Origin: Alphaproteobacteria bacterium | Lineage (GTDB): Bacteria; Pseudomonadota; Alphaproteobacteria; DSM-16000; Inquilinaceae | Length of the DNA stretch: 64,000 nt | Direction: 5' to 3' | Assembly (NCBI GenBank): GCA_028277405.1 | Contig: JANQGH010000068.1 | Span: 1 to 64,000 of the forward strand | In this document: in pieces, positions 44,571-53,825 of the stretch | Position numbering within the stretch: the first letter of the stretch is position 1 | Layout: each line of letters starts with the position of its first letter | The notes under the pieces: model-generated | The model's input: the letters and a program-made list of their open reading frames with translations, nothing else | What the model was told of the DNA's origin: nothing | Databases searched by the model: none | Translations under genes and position numbers: made by a program

Positions 44571-45734
44571 ATGCGCCAGCGGCTTGACCCCGAAATCTAC
44601 GCCGCCTTGCAGGACGATCTGCGTGCCCGCATGGCGGCGGAGGGAGTCGACGCCCTGATCGTGGACGACCACCACGACGTCGCCTACCTGACCGGGTTCT
44701 TCCATTTCGCCAACGAACGGCCGGCCGCGGTCTGGCTGTCGGAGGACGACTGCCTGTTGCTGGTGCCGGCGCTGGAGGCCGATCATGCCCAGCGGCAGGA
44801 CGCCGCCGCCGAGCTTGTGGTCTACGACGAGTACCCTGGCGTCGAGGATCCTTTTGCCGCCCTGTTTCGCCGTGTCGGCCAGGGCGGACGGGCCGCCTAT
44901 TCACCCGGCTCCGCCGCCGGACGCGTCGCGCAATGGGCCAAGCTTGCCCCCCAGATCGACTGGGTGATGGACGACCTGGTCGGTCGCGCGCGCCTGATTA
45001 AGCGGCCCGAAGAGATTGCCCTGCATCGCGAGGCGGCGCGCATATCCGACGCCATGATCGAGGCGGGCTTGTCCCTAATCCGCGAGGCGATCGCCGCCGG
45101 CGACCCGATGCCAAGCGAAGCCGAATTGGCCTCGCACGTCACGAGGCACGGCATCGCCATGATGTATGAAGAGCATGACGATGTCGTCGTCAGTTCGCTG
45201 CTGGCCGGCGGGCTGGTCTATACCGGGCCAAACGCCGCCTACCCCCACGGCCTGCCCGGCGCCACCCGCCTGCAGCCGGGCGACACCTTCATCCTTTCCC
45301 TGGGCTGCTCGGTCGGCGGGCGCTTCGCCGAATCCGAACGCACCTTTGTGTTCGGCGAGCCCAGTGCCGATCAGCGGCGATACCACGAGGTCGCCTCCCG
45401 GGCGCAGCATATCGGCACGGAGGCGCTTGTCGCCGGCGCACTGTGCAACGACGCCAACCGCCAATGCCTCGATGTCATCCGCGATGCCGGGATGGGCCAG
45501 TTTCTGCGCCACCGGCAGGGGCACGGCATCGGCATTTGGCTGCACGAACCGCCTTGGATCGAGGATGGGGACGACACACCGCTCGCTCCGGGCATGGTCG
45601 TGTCGTCGGAACCCGGCCTCTACATCCCCGGCCATGGCGGTTACCGCATTTCCGATACGGTCTTGATCACTCCGGAAGGCCCGGAACGCCTGACCAACCA
45701 TCCCCGCACTTTGGACGAATGCGTGATCGCCTGA
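44571..45734 (+). CDS. M24-fold hydrolase with altered metal site
   Basis: This 387-aa protein has the creatinase-type N-terminal domain and the pita-bread M24 domain of Xaa-Pro peptidases. Of the five metal ligands (D, D, H, E, E) only His (HGIG, about 318) and one Glu (SSEPG, about 347) are in place: the first Asp is Ser243 in ILSLG, the second is Glu254 in RFAESER, and the last Glu is Ser361 in YRISD. A dinuclear metal centre therefore seems impossible. Creatinase and related amidinohydrolases are metal-free members, so a creatinase-like hydrolase is a better guess than a peptidase. It follows the importer genes directly. Confidence 0.8.
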   Translation: MRQRLDPEIYAALQDDLRARMAAEGVDALIVDDHHDVAYLTGFFHFANERPAAVWLSEDDCLLLVPALEADHAQRQDAAAELVVYDEYPGVEDPFAALFRRVGQGGRAAYSPGSAAGRVAQWAKLAPQIDWVMDDLVGRARLIKRPEEIALHREAARISDAMIEAGLSLIREAIAAGDPMPSEAELASHVTRHGIAMMYEEHDDVVVSSLLAGGLVYTGPNAAYPHGLPGATRLQPGDTFILSLGCSVGGRFAESERTFVFGEPSADQRRYHEVASRAQHIGTEALVAGALCNDANRQCLDVIRDAGMGQFLRHRQGHGIGIWLHEPPWIEDGDDTPLAPGMVVSSEPGLYIPGHGGYRISDTVLITPEGPERLTNHPRTLDECVIA

Positions 45735-45798
45735 GGTGCCGTCCGGTCTCGCCGGGCATGGGGTTCGGCGAGACGTCCCTTGATCTGGAGCCACGAGA

Positions 45799-46641
45799 AT
45801 GCTCGTCACCATCAACGATGCCAGCCTGTACGTCGAAGTCTTGGGCGACGATCCCGATGCCCCGGTGATGATCGTCCATCACGGCGCGCCGGGGCTCGGG
45901 GCACACACCGAGCCGAAGGCCGCTTTCGCGCCGTTCTCCGACAAGTTCCGGGTCGTGGTGTTCGATGCCAGGGGCAGCGGCGCCAGCGAAGGCAAGCCGC
46001 CCTACACCCATGAGCAGTGGGCGGCCGACGTCGACGGTCTGCGCGCCTGGATCGGGGCCGAAAAGATCGTGATGGCCGGCGGGTCCTACGGCGGCTTCAT
46101 CGCCCTGGAATACGCCACCCGCTATTCGGATCGCGTGTCGGCGCTGGTCCTGCGCGACACGTCGGCAGACAACTCGCACCGCACGGCCTCGCGCGAGAAC
46201 GCGCTGGCTTCAGCCCGGATCGACGTGGATATCGAGCTGTTCGACCGGATGATGGCCGGCAAGGTGCGCGACAACGAAGACTTCAAGCGCGGGTGGGAGC
46301 ACATCCTGCCGCTCTACGACCATGATCTCGACATGGAGGTCGTGCGCGAGCGGGTCGAACAGACGCCCTACCGCTATGAAACCCACAACTATGCCTTTGC
46401 CGTCAACCAGGCCGACTATGACATCAAAGACAAGCTACCCGCCATCGAGGTGCCGACGCTGGTGACCGTCGGCCGACATGACTGGATCACGCCCGTCGCT
46501 GCGAGCGAGACGATTGCGGACCTGGTCCCCAACTCCGAACTGGTTATCTTCGAGAAATCGGGCCACGCACCGCAATTGGAGGAGCCCGAGAAATTCCAGA
46601 AGATCGTTCGTGATTTCCTCGATCGCGCCTTGGCGGGGTAA
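45799..46641 (+). CDS. Alpha/beta hydrolase, proline-iminopeptidase-like
   Basis: This 280-aa protein has the S33 hydrolase plan: HHGAPGLGAHTE oxyanion region, FDARGSGASEG, the nucleophile elbow GGSYGG, Asp in GRHDWITP and His in KSGHAPQLEEP. The triad is complete. CTGGAGCCACGAG precedes the ATG. Such enzymes release N-terminal proline from peptides or cleave amides and esters. As the last gene of the importer operon, it probably trims the imported substrate. Confidence 0.85.
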   Translation: MLVTINDASLYVEVLGDDPDAPVMIVHHGAPGLGAHTEPKAAFAPFSDKFRVVVFDARGSGASEGKPPYTHEQWAADVDGLRAWIGAEKIVMAGGSYGGFIALEYATRYSDRVSALVLRDTSADNSHRTASRENALASARIDVDIELFDRMMAGKVRDNEDFKRGWEHILPLYDHDLDMEVVRERVEQTPYRYETHNYAFAVNQADYDIKDKLPAIEVPTLVTVGRHDWITPVAASETIADLVPNSELVIFEKSGHAPQLEEPEKFQKIVRDFLDRALAG

Positions 46642-46766
46642 GGTCAGGCTGTCAAGGCGAACCACCCGAAGTCCTAACGCTGTCATCCTGCAAAACGGAA
46701 CGATTTCGGCCCTGTCGGCCAGGAACGGGTCTTCTGGCCGAAGGGACGGTGGCCACCGACGCGCGG

Positions 46767-47699
46767 CTAGGCCGATCGGGCAGCCAGTGTCGCGGCTGTG
46801 GCCGGGACCTGGTCCTCAAGCGCGACGTGCTGCAGCCAGTTGGCGAACGCCCTTGCATGCTTGGCGCTGTTCGAACGAGGGTCGTGTAAGGCGGTGAATT
46901 CCGGGCCCGGAACCACGATTTCGGGCAGGATCGTTACCAGCGAGCCGCGATCCAGATGGCCGCCGACCACGGCCAAAGGGGCGACCACGGCCCCCAGCCC
47001 AGCAACCGCCGCCTCGATCGAGATATAGTTGTGCTCGAAGGCCTCAACCCCCGCGGCCTGCGTGCGCGCAAGACCAGCGGCCGACAGCCAGGCATCCAAC
47101 TCACCGGGCCGGGTCTCGCTTTCCAGCAGCGTGAACTGAAGCAGGTCGGCCGGGGCACGGATCGAGCGCGCGATTTCGGGCGCCGCCACCAGGCCGAGCA
47201 AATCGCGAAACATCGGGCTCGACTCATAGTCGGGCGGCACGTCGTGGTCGGCGCGGATCACCAAATCAAACGGTTGATCCTGCCACGTCTCGTCGGTGTG
47301 GGTGTGGCGCACCTGGGCCTTGAGGTTCAAGCCCGACCGGCGTAGCGACGGTAGCCGCGGAACGAGCCAGTAGATGGTCAGCGTGGCCGGCGCGATCACC
47401 CGTAGATGGGGCACCTCGGGCGCCCTTTCGCGGACCTCGTCAAGCACCTGATGGATGGCTCGCATTCCGGTCGCCACCCCATTGGCGAGCTTTCGCCCGA
47501 CCGGTGTCGGGACCATGCGGCGGCGATTGTCGGCAAACAAGGGGTGACCGATCCAGGCCGCCAACGTGGTCAACTGCTTGCTGACCGCGCCATGGGTCAC
47601 GCACAGCTCTTCCGCCGCCCGGCTGACGCTGCTGTGGCGGACCACGCACTCAAGCGTCGCCAGCGCCTTCAAGGGCGGTATCGATCGTCTATCCGGCAT
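46767..47699 (-). CDS. LysR-family regulator, PhnR-like
   Basis: This 310-aa regulator has the winged helix (LKALATLECVVRHSSVSRAAEELCVTHGAVSKQLTTL, about residues 10-46) and the two-lobed LysR effector domain of the GcvA subgroup. The ATG at 47699 gives the family length; a longer frame runs into the promoter of the next gene. It diverges from phnA, the arrangement known from pseudomonads, where PhnR activates phnA in response to phosphonoacetate. That known pair makes PhnR the natural name, but it is not proven. Confidence 0.82.
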   Translation of the reverse strand: MPDRRSIPPLKALATLECVVRHSSVSRAAEELCVTHGAVSKQLTTLAAWIGHPLFADNRRRMVPTPVGRKLANGVATGMRAIHQVLDEVRERAPEVPHLRVIAPATLTIYWLVPRLPSLRRSGLNLKAQVRHTHTDETWQDQPFDLVIRADHDVPPDYESSPMFRDLLGLVAAPEIARSIRAPADLLQFTLLESETRPGELDAWLSAAGLARTQAAGVEAFEHNYISIEAAVAGLGAVVAPLAVVGGHLDRGSLVTILPEIVVPGPEFTALHDPRSNSAKHARAFANWLQHVALEDQVPATAATLAARSA

Positions 47700-47851
47700 G
47701 TGAAGTGCGCTCACACATCGCCGACGAAAACTCCATTTACCTCCGGCCGGGCCTGCCGCATCTCTTCGATCGAACCGACCCCGCCGCTTCCCCATCGGAC
47801 CATGGCGGGCATCGTACCACCGACACATGACAGCTGCTTGAAGGCCCCGAA

Positions 47852-49117
47852 ATGGACGCAACCCCCGCCCCGACACCACCAGCGCTGACCGTCAACGGAC
47901 GCCGTTACCGGTTGCCGTCCCGGCCAAGCGTGGTGATCTGCTGGGATGGGTGCGACCCGGCCTACATCGAGGCGGCGGCCCAAACCGGCGTGATCCCGGT
48001 CGTCGAACGCATGCAGAAACAGGGCTTCGACGCGACCGCCCTGGCCACGGTTCCGACTTTCACCAACCCCAACAACATGTCGATCGTCACAGGCGCGCCG
48101 CCTGAAGTGCACGGGGTGTCCGGCAATTTCTACCTGGATCGCGAGACCGGCGAGGACGTCATGATGGTTGACGGCAAGCCGTTGCGGTGCCCGACGATCC
48201 TGGGCGAGTTCTCGCAAGCCGGCGTCAAAGTGGCGGCTGTTACCGCCAAGGACAAGCTGCTCAAGGCCCTGAGCCGGGGTCTGGACGGCATCGCCCTGTC
48301 GGCGGAAAAGGCGGCGGACTGCACGGTCGAGAGCCATGGCATCGCGGACGTGCCGGCCATGGTCGGCCGCCCCACCCCGTCACCCTATTCCGCCGATCTG
48401 TCGTTGTTCGTTCTCGACGCCGGCATCCGCCTGCTTGAGCGGGACGACGCCGACCTGCTGTATCTGTCGCTGTCGGACTACGTCCAGCATATGCACGCGC
48501 CGGGCACGCCGGAGGCCAACGGCTTCATGCAGGCCGTGGATGAGCGCCTTGGCCGCCTGCTCGACCTCGGCGCGATTGTCGGTGTCGTGGCCGATCATGG
48601 CATGAGCGACATGGCGCGCGACGATGACAGCGCCAACGTGCTGTTCCTGGGCGATCGCCTCGACGCGACATTCGGTGCGGGCACGCTGCGGGTCATTTGC
48701 CCGATCACGGACCCGTTCGTGCGCCACCATGGCGCGCTTGGCGGCTTTGTCCGGGTCTATGGCCAGCAGGGGGCGCCTGACCTCACCGAGGTGCTGAACT
48801 TTCTGCGCGCGCTGCCGGAGGTCGAAGAGGCCTTGACCCAGCAGGAGGTCTGCCGCCGGTTCGAGCTGCCGGCCGACCGCGAGGGCGACATCGCCGTCAT
48901 CGCCCGGCCCGGCGTGGCGCTGGGTGCGCATGCGGGCGACCACGACCTGTCGCAGTTGGCCGGCGTGCGCCTGCGGTCCCATGGCGGTCTCGCCGAACGA
49001 GACGTGCCATTCATCGTCTCCGAACCCGTGACGCCGGCCTACCGCGCCAAGGCGGCCGACGCGCTGAACAGCCACGACATCTTCGACTTCGTGCTGAACG
49101 GCGTGGCGAGGCCGTGA
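47852..49117 (+). CDS. phnA: Phosphonoacetate hydrolase
   Basis: This 421-aa enzyme cleaves the carbon-phosphorus bond of phosphonoacetate to acetate and phosphate with two zinc ions. It belongs to the alkaline phosphatase superfamily and the ligands are visible: Asp in CWDGCDP, nucleophile Thr in TFTNPNN, Asp and His in SDYVQHMHAPGT, Asp-His in VVADHGM, and His in RSHGGL. The blocks NNMSIVTGAPPEVHG and LYLSLSDYVQH match PhnA along the whole length. A TTGAAGG ribosome-binding site precedes the ATG. The next gene starts on the last base of its stop. Confidence 0.9.
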   Translation: MDATPAPTPPALTVNGRRYRLPSRPSVVICWDGCDPAYIEAAAQTGVIPVVERMQKQGFDATALATVPTFTNPNNMSIVTGAPPEVHGVSGNFYLDRETGEDVMMVDGKPLRCPTILGEFSQAGVKVAAVTAKDKLLKALSRGLDGIALSAEKAADCTVESHGIADVPAMVGRPTPSPYSADLSLFVLDAGIRLLERDDADLLYLSLSDYVQHMHAPGTPEANGFMQAVDERLGRLLDLGAIVGVVADHGMSDMARDDDSANVLFLGDRLDATFGAGTLRVICPITDPFVRHHGALGGFVRVYGQQGAPDLTEVLNFLRALPEVEEALTQQEVCRRFELPADREGDIAVIARPGVALGAHAGDHDLSQLAGVRLRSHGGLAERDVPFIVSEPVTPAYRAKAADALNSHDIFDFVLNGVARP

Positions 49118-50388
49118 TGCGCCGGTCCGTCATCGTCATCCTGGACGGCCTGCGCCGCGACATGGTGAGCGCGGAGACAACCCCGCGTCTGGCCGAGTTC
49201 GCGCGCTCGGCCACCTGGTTCGACAGGCACCGCGCCGTCTTTCCATCGACGACCCGGGTGTCCTCCGCCTGTATCGCCACCGGGTGTTTCCCCCGCCGGC
49301 ACGAGCTTGCGGGAAACAGCCTTGTCCTGGTCGAAGACGGTCGCCTGACCCTGCATGATGCCGGGCTGCCGACCTTCCTTCAGCACAAGCGGCGCGTAAC
49401 CGGCCGGTCCCTCGGCATGCCGACCTTGGCCGAACGTCTGGCCGACAACGGCGGTGCGATCGTCATGTCGAACGTCTCGCCGGGGGCCGCCTACGCGCAC
49501 GATCCGGACGGGCACGGCCATGTCTACCATCGGGCCGGCAGCTTCGGCCCTGGGCGATCGCCGGTGGCGGAGCCGGATGCCTTGGCCATCGGCCGCGATA
49601 TTGCCGGCGACCGGCAGATGACAAAGCGTTTCGTCGATGAAGTCTTGATGCAAAGACGGCCGGCGCTGGCGGTGCTCTGGCTCGGACATCCCGACACCAC
49701 CCAGCACGCGGTCCCGCTGGGCTCCCCGGCGCATCTCGCCGCCTTGGCGCAGGCCGACGGCCACGCCGGCCAGGTGATCGACGCCGTCGACCGACTGCGC
49801 GACGAAGGCCACGACATTTTGCTGATGGTCGGTTCCGATCATGGCCACCAAACGATCGGCGGATCGGTCGACGTGTCGGCCGCACTGGTCGATGCGCGCC
49901 TGAAGGTGGCGGAGGACTCCGACGATGTGGTGGTGGCCGCCAACGGCACCGCCGCCCTCATCTATGTCGCGCCGGGCGCCCAAGCGCGGACGCCTGAGAT
50001 CGCCGATTTTCTGGTCGCCCGGCCTTGGGCGGAACAAGTTATCGCCGGCGCCGATCTGGCCTCGGTCGGGCAGAACGGAGGCCATGGGCTGGCCGTCGCG
50101 GTCTCCTTGGCCGCCAACGACGAGGCCAACGCGCACGGCGTGCCCGGCACCAGCCTGGTCGCGGCGCCGCGAGGCCACAAGACAGTGCCGATCGGCTGCG
50201 GCCAGCATGGCGGGCTCGGGCGCTACGAACAGGCACCGACATTGATGATCTCCGGTCCCGGCTTCGACGCCGGCACGGTTCGCCAAGTCGACACGAGTCT
50301 CGTCGATCTGGCACCGACCGTCCTGACGCATTTGGGCCTGCCGCATGGCGGGTTGGACGGTCGCCCTCAACAGATGGATCTCAACTAA
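49117..50388 (+). CDS. Alkaline-phosphatase-superfamily phosphodiesterase/phosphonatase-like enzyme
   Basis: This 423-aa protein is in the nucleotide pyrophosphatase/phosphodiesterase branch. The metal and nucleophile residues are all present: VILDGLR, PSTTRVSSA (Thr nucleophile), HPDTTQHA, SDHGHQ and GQHGG. There is no signal peptide, so it is cytoplasmic, in contrast to most relatives. The start ATG overlaps the phnA stop (TGATG). Its substrate is probably a phosphate or phosphonate mono- or diester that enters through the neighbouring importers; that is inference. Confidence 0.82.
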   Translation: MRRSVIVILDGLRRDMVSAETTPRLAEFARSATWFDRHRAVFPSTTRVSSACIATGCFPRRHELAGNSLVLVEDGRLTLHDAGLPTFLQHKRRVTGRSLGMPTLAERLADNGGAIVMSNVSPGAAYAHDPDGHGHVYHRAGSFGPGRSPVAEPDALAIGRDIAGDRQMTKRFVDEVLMQRRPALAVLWLGHPDTTQHAVPLGSPAHLAALAQADGHAGQVIDAVDRLRDEGHDILLMVGSDHGHQTIGGSVDVSAALVDARLKVAEDSDDVVVAANGTAALIYVAPGAQARTPEIADFLVARPWAEQVIAGADLASVGQNGGHGLAVAVSLAANDEANAHGVPGTSLVAAPRGHKTVPIGCGQHGGLGRYEQAPTLMISGPGFDAGTVRQVDTSLVDLAPTVLTHLGLPHGGLDGRPQQMDLN

Positions 50389-50423
50389 CCGGTTCAACCC
50401 ATTGGTGAAGAGGAGCAAAGGCA

Positions 50424-51983
50424 ATGATCAGTTCAACGAAGGTTAGGCGGCACGCGCTGCTGACGGCCTGCGGTAGTCTGTTGCTGGCGTCGTCGGTCAG
50501 TCTTCCGGTGATCGATGCGTCTGGTCAGACGGCCGATGCGCCGGTCCATGGCGGGACCTTGCGGCTCGCGACGCTGGGCCTCGACACGTCCGATCCACAC
50601 CGTCACACGGGCTCGATCGGCGTTCAGCAGGTCTATGCGGAGTCGCTGACCAGCATCGCGCCGGACGGCAGCACGACGCCCTGGCTGGCGGAGAGCTACG
50701 AGGTCTCCGACGACGGGCTGACCTACACTTTCCGACTGCGCGACGGCGTCACCTTTCACAATGGCGACACGCTGACCGCCGGCGACGTGCTGGCGAACTT
50801 CGAGCGGGTCAGGGAGAACGTCGAGGGCGGCTGGCTGGCCAGCGCCATGGGCTTCACCGAGAGCTTCGAGGCGCCGGACGACCGGACCTTCGTCGTGCGC
50901 TTGAGCGAGCCGTACGCGCCGTTCCTGAACCTGATCTCGGAGCTTTGGATCCTGTCCCCGGCCTCGCCCGGATGGGACGAGACGATCACCCAGCCGATCG
51001 GCACCGGCCCGTTCCTGTTCGGCGAATGGATCCCGAACATCAGCCTCGTCGCACCCGCGTTCGAGGGTTACTGGGACGGCGACCTGCCCTATCTGGACGC
51101 CCTGGAATTCAATCTCACCGAACTGTCGGACCCCAGCCTGGCCCTGCGCTCGGGCGATTTGCACATCGCCCCCGTCTCCGGCGACCAGTTGCCGATCATC
51201 GCCGAGGCCGAGGACATCGACATTCAGCGCCTGAAGGACACGAGCTGGTATTTCTGGTCGTTCAACAACCGGTCGCCGCGGCCGCCGCTGGACAATGTTC
51301 GGGTGCGCGAGGCCATCACCTACGCCTTGGACAAGCAGGCCTATATGGCGTTCATCGCCGGCGATCAGGGCATCGTCACCAACCAGATGGTCATCCCCGG
51401 CAACTACTATTTCGACGAGGCGCTGCACGAAGCCGATCAGCACGCCGGGGCCGACTTGGACCTTGCCCGGCAAATCCTGGCCGAAGAGGGTGTCGACCCG
51501 TCCGAGGTGACCCTGGAAGTCGTGTCCTGGCAGTCGCCCTATGCCGAGGTTGCCGTGCAGATGGTGCGCGAACTGGGCTTCGACGTCGAGCACGCCGCCT
51601 TGGAGGATCTCGGCGCGCAGCAGCGCCTGAGCCAGTATGACTGGGACTTGGCCCCGATGGGATCCGGTCCGCGCGCCGATGTCTTCCTGCGCTATGTGCG
51701 CATGATGTCCGATGGGCCCAACCCGGTGCTTTGGGGCGGTGTCCAAGACGAGGCTTATGACCAGACGGTCGCGGCCGCCGTCGCGGAAACCAACCCTGCG
51801 CTTCGCCGTCAGCATTATCTCGACGCCTGGGAGATGGTGATGGACAATTACTGGACCGTCGTTGCCGGTCACGCGCCGACCGTGTTCGGTGTCAGGGACG
51901 AGGTCGAGGGCTTCGAGTTCGGCTTCACCTATGGACCCCATTATGCCGGCGGCGGCGTGGCCCACGCCTGGCTGGCGCCCTGA
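50424..51983 (+). CDS. Peptide-type ABC binding protein, system B
   Basis: This 519-aa exported SBP_bac_5 protein has a signal sequence (RRHALLTACGSLLLASSVSLPVI, cut about residue 35) and the standard blocks GGTLRLATLGLDTSDPHRHT, TYTFRLRDGVTFHNGDTLTAGDV and VREAITYALDKQAY. A TGAAGAGGAGC site precedes the ATG, 35 bases after the phosphodiesterase gene. It is a paralogue of the system A protein but clearly diverged. It serves the permeases and double ATPase just downstream. Confidence 0.92.
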   Translation: MISSTKVRRHALLTACGSLLLASSVSLPVIDASGQTADAPVHGGTLRLATLGLDTSDPHRHTGSIGVQQVYAESLTSIAPDGSTTPWLAESYEVSDDGLTYTFRLRDGVTFHNGDTLTAGDVLANFERVRENVEGGWLASAMGFTESFEAPDDRTFVVRLSEPYAPFLNLISELWILSPASPGWDETITQPIGTGPFLFGEWIPNISLVAPAFEGYWDGDLPYLDALEFNLTELSDPSLALRSGDLHIAPVSGDQLPIIAEAEDIDIQRLKDTSWYFWSFNNRSPRPPLDNVRVREAITYALDKQAYMAFIAGDQGIVTNQMVIPGNYYFDEALHEADQHAGADLDLARQILAEEGVDPSEVTLEVVSWQSPYAEVAVQMVRELGFDVEHAALEDLGAQQRLSQYDWDLAPMGSGPRADVFLRYVRMMSDGPNPVLWGGVQDEAYDQTVAAAVAETNPALRRQHYLDAWEMVMDNYWTVVAGHAPTVFGVRDEVEGFEFGFTYGPHYAGGGVAHAWLAP

Positions 51984-51988
51984 CGCCA

Positions 51989-52909
51989 TTGTCGACCCAC
52001 GACCAAGAGGCGACCCGGTCCGGCTATCCGGGGCCGGGTCGCCCAACCATTGAACAGGGCAGTGGCGGGCGCGCGCGCCGGCTGCCGTTCAGCCTGCTGT
52101 TCGGCCTCGCGATCGTCACGCTGTTCGTGCTTGCCGCCCTGTTCGGCCCGATGCTCGACGGCCAGGACCCGTTTTCGCAAGATTTGTTGAATCGCAATCA
52201 AGGCCCAAGCCCGGCCCACTGGGCGGGGACCGACAATTTCGGCCGCGACGTGCTGTCCCGCCTGCTTTATGGCGCCCGGCTGACGCTGATCGTCGGCGCA
52301 GGCGGTGTGATATGCGCGCTTATCGTCGGCGCCGGACTGAGTCTGACCGCACTGGCGATCGGGCCGTGGCTGGCGGCAGCCGTGTTTGGCTTCATCGATT
52401 TCATCCGCGCCCTGCCCGGCGTTTTGCTGGCCCTGATCCTGATCGTGGCGCTCGGCGCCGGTCTGTCGTCGGTCGTGATCGCCCTTGGCATCGCCTTTTC
52501 GCCCTTCTTCGCCTACATCGCCCGGGCGGCGTGGCGGCGCGAGATGGCGGCCGACTACGTCACCGCCGCGCGCACGTTGGGCGCCAGCCGCCTGCGCATT
52601 CTCTACCGCCACGCCATGCCGAACATCGGCGGCGCGCTGATCACCTTGGCGGCGGTGATCCTGCCGCGCTGCATCGTGACCGAGTCCGTCTTGAGCTTTC
52701 TCGGCCTCGGCGTTTCGCCGGATACCCCGACCTGGGGCCGCATGATCGCCGACGCGGTCCCGCTGGTGGAACGCGCGCCCCACGCGGTTCTGGTGCCGGT
52801 GTTCTGCCTGTCGCTGCTGACGCTTGCCCTGGCCTTGCTGGGCAATCACGTGCGGGCGGCCGTCGACCCGCTGCGCGCCGGCGACCCCAGCGGGAGGCAG
52901 CGATGGTAA
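51989..52909 (+). CDS. Peptide-type ABC permease (DppC-like), system B
   Basis: This 306-aa permease begins with TTG, 5 bases after the preceding stop, and has the OppC_N start (SLLFGLAIVTLFVLAALFGP), HWAGTDNFGRDVLSRLLYG and the EAA loop (YVTAARTLGASRLRILYRHAMP). The order C before B is reversed compared with system A. Its end overlaps the next gene by seven bases. Confidence 0.9.
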   Translation: MSTHDQEATRSGYPGPGRPTIEQGSGGRARRLPFSLLFGLAIVTLFVLAALFGPMLDGQDPFSQDLLNRNQGPSPAHWAGTDNFGRDVLSRLLYGARLTLIVGAGGVICALIVGAGLSLTALAIGPWLAAAVFGFIDFIRALPGVLLALILIVALGAGLSSVVIALGIAFSPFFAYIARAAWRREMAADYVTAARTLGASRLRILYRHAMPNIGGALITLAAVILPRCIVTESVLSFLGLGVSPDTPTWGRMIADAVPLVERAPHAVLVPVFCLSLLTLALALLGNHVRAAVDPLRAGDPSGRQRW

Positions 52910-53817
52910 CCCTGCTGGCAACCGTCCTGATCCATATCGCCCGGGCCGCGCTGCTGGTCTTTGGCGTCACGGTGCTGGTCTTCATCCTGGTCCGGGCGAT
53001 CCCCGGCGATGCGGTCGACGTGCTGGCCATCGAGGGCGGGCTGACCGACAGCCAGGCCGAGGCGATGCGCGCCGGGCTGGGCCTGACCGCGTCATGGCTG
53101 GACCAGTTCACCGCCTGGTGTCTCAGCGCGCTGCGTGGTGAACTCGGCGAGTCGTTACGGTTTCACGTGCCGGTCGCCGATTTGCTGTTGCAGGCCATAC
53201 CGGTCACGCTGGCGTTGGGGGCGGCGAGCCTGGCCACTGGCTTCGTGCTGGCCGTGGCGATCGCCTTGATCGCGACCCTGCGGCCGCGCTCGATCGTCGC
53301 CTCGCTGGTGGACATCTTGAACATCTGGTCGATCGCCATCCCGACCTTTTGCGCCGGTCTGGTTGCGATCCTGGTGTTTTCCCTGTGGCTTGGCTGGCTG
53401 CCGGTGCTCGGCAATTTCCTGGTGCCGGTGATCATCCTGGGCCTCGACGCCGCCGGGCAGATCGTCAAACCCCTGCATGAAGAGATGAAGGAACTGGGCA
53501 CGGCGGTCTACATCCGCACCGCCCGCGCCAAGGGCCTGCATCCGCTGAAGATCGTGATCGGTCACATCTTGCCGGCGGCGGCGCCGGTGCTGCTGGCCAT
53601 GACCGGCCTGGTCGCGGCCTCGTTCATTGGCGGGGCGCTGACCATGGAAGTGCTGTTTGGTCTGCCCGGCGTCGGCTCTCTCGCTTTCAACGCCGTCAAC
53701 GGGCGGGACTATCCGCTGATCCAGGCGGTCGTGCTGTTCCTGGCCGTCGCGGTCATCCTAATCAACGCGTTGACCGATCTGGCCCAGCGCCTGGTCGACC
53801 CGCGACCGGAAAGGTGA
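52903..53817 (+). CDS. Peptide-type ABC permease (DppB-like), system B
   Basis: This 304-aa membrane protein begins MVTLLATVLIHIARAALLVF and continues with VRAIPGDAVDVL; the EAA loop reads YIRTARAKGLHPLKIVIGHILP. It has six helices. The ATG at 52903 lies behind GGGAGGCAGCG and inside the end of the previous gene. A longer frame upstream is only the shadow of that gene. Confidence 0.92.
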   Translation: MVTLLATVLIHIARAALLVFGVTVLVFILVRAIPGDAVDVLAIEGGLTDSQAEAMRAGLGLTASWLDQFTAWCLSALRGELGESLRFHVPVADLLLQAIPVTLALGAASLATGFVLAVAIALIATLRPRSIVASLVDILNIWSIAIPTFCAGLVAILVFSLWLGWLPVLGNFLVPVIILGLDAAGQIVKPLHEEMKELGTAVYIRTARAKGLHPLKIVIGHILPAAAPVLLAMTGLVAASFIGGALTMEVLFGLPGVGSLAFNAVNGRDYPLIQAVVLFLAVAVILINALTDLAQRLVDPRPER

Positions 53818-53825
53818 CCCGCGCC

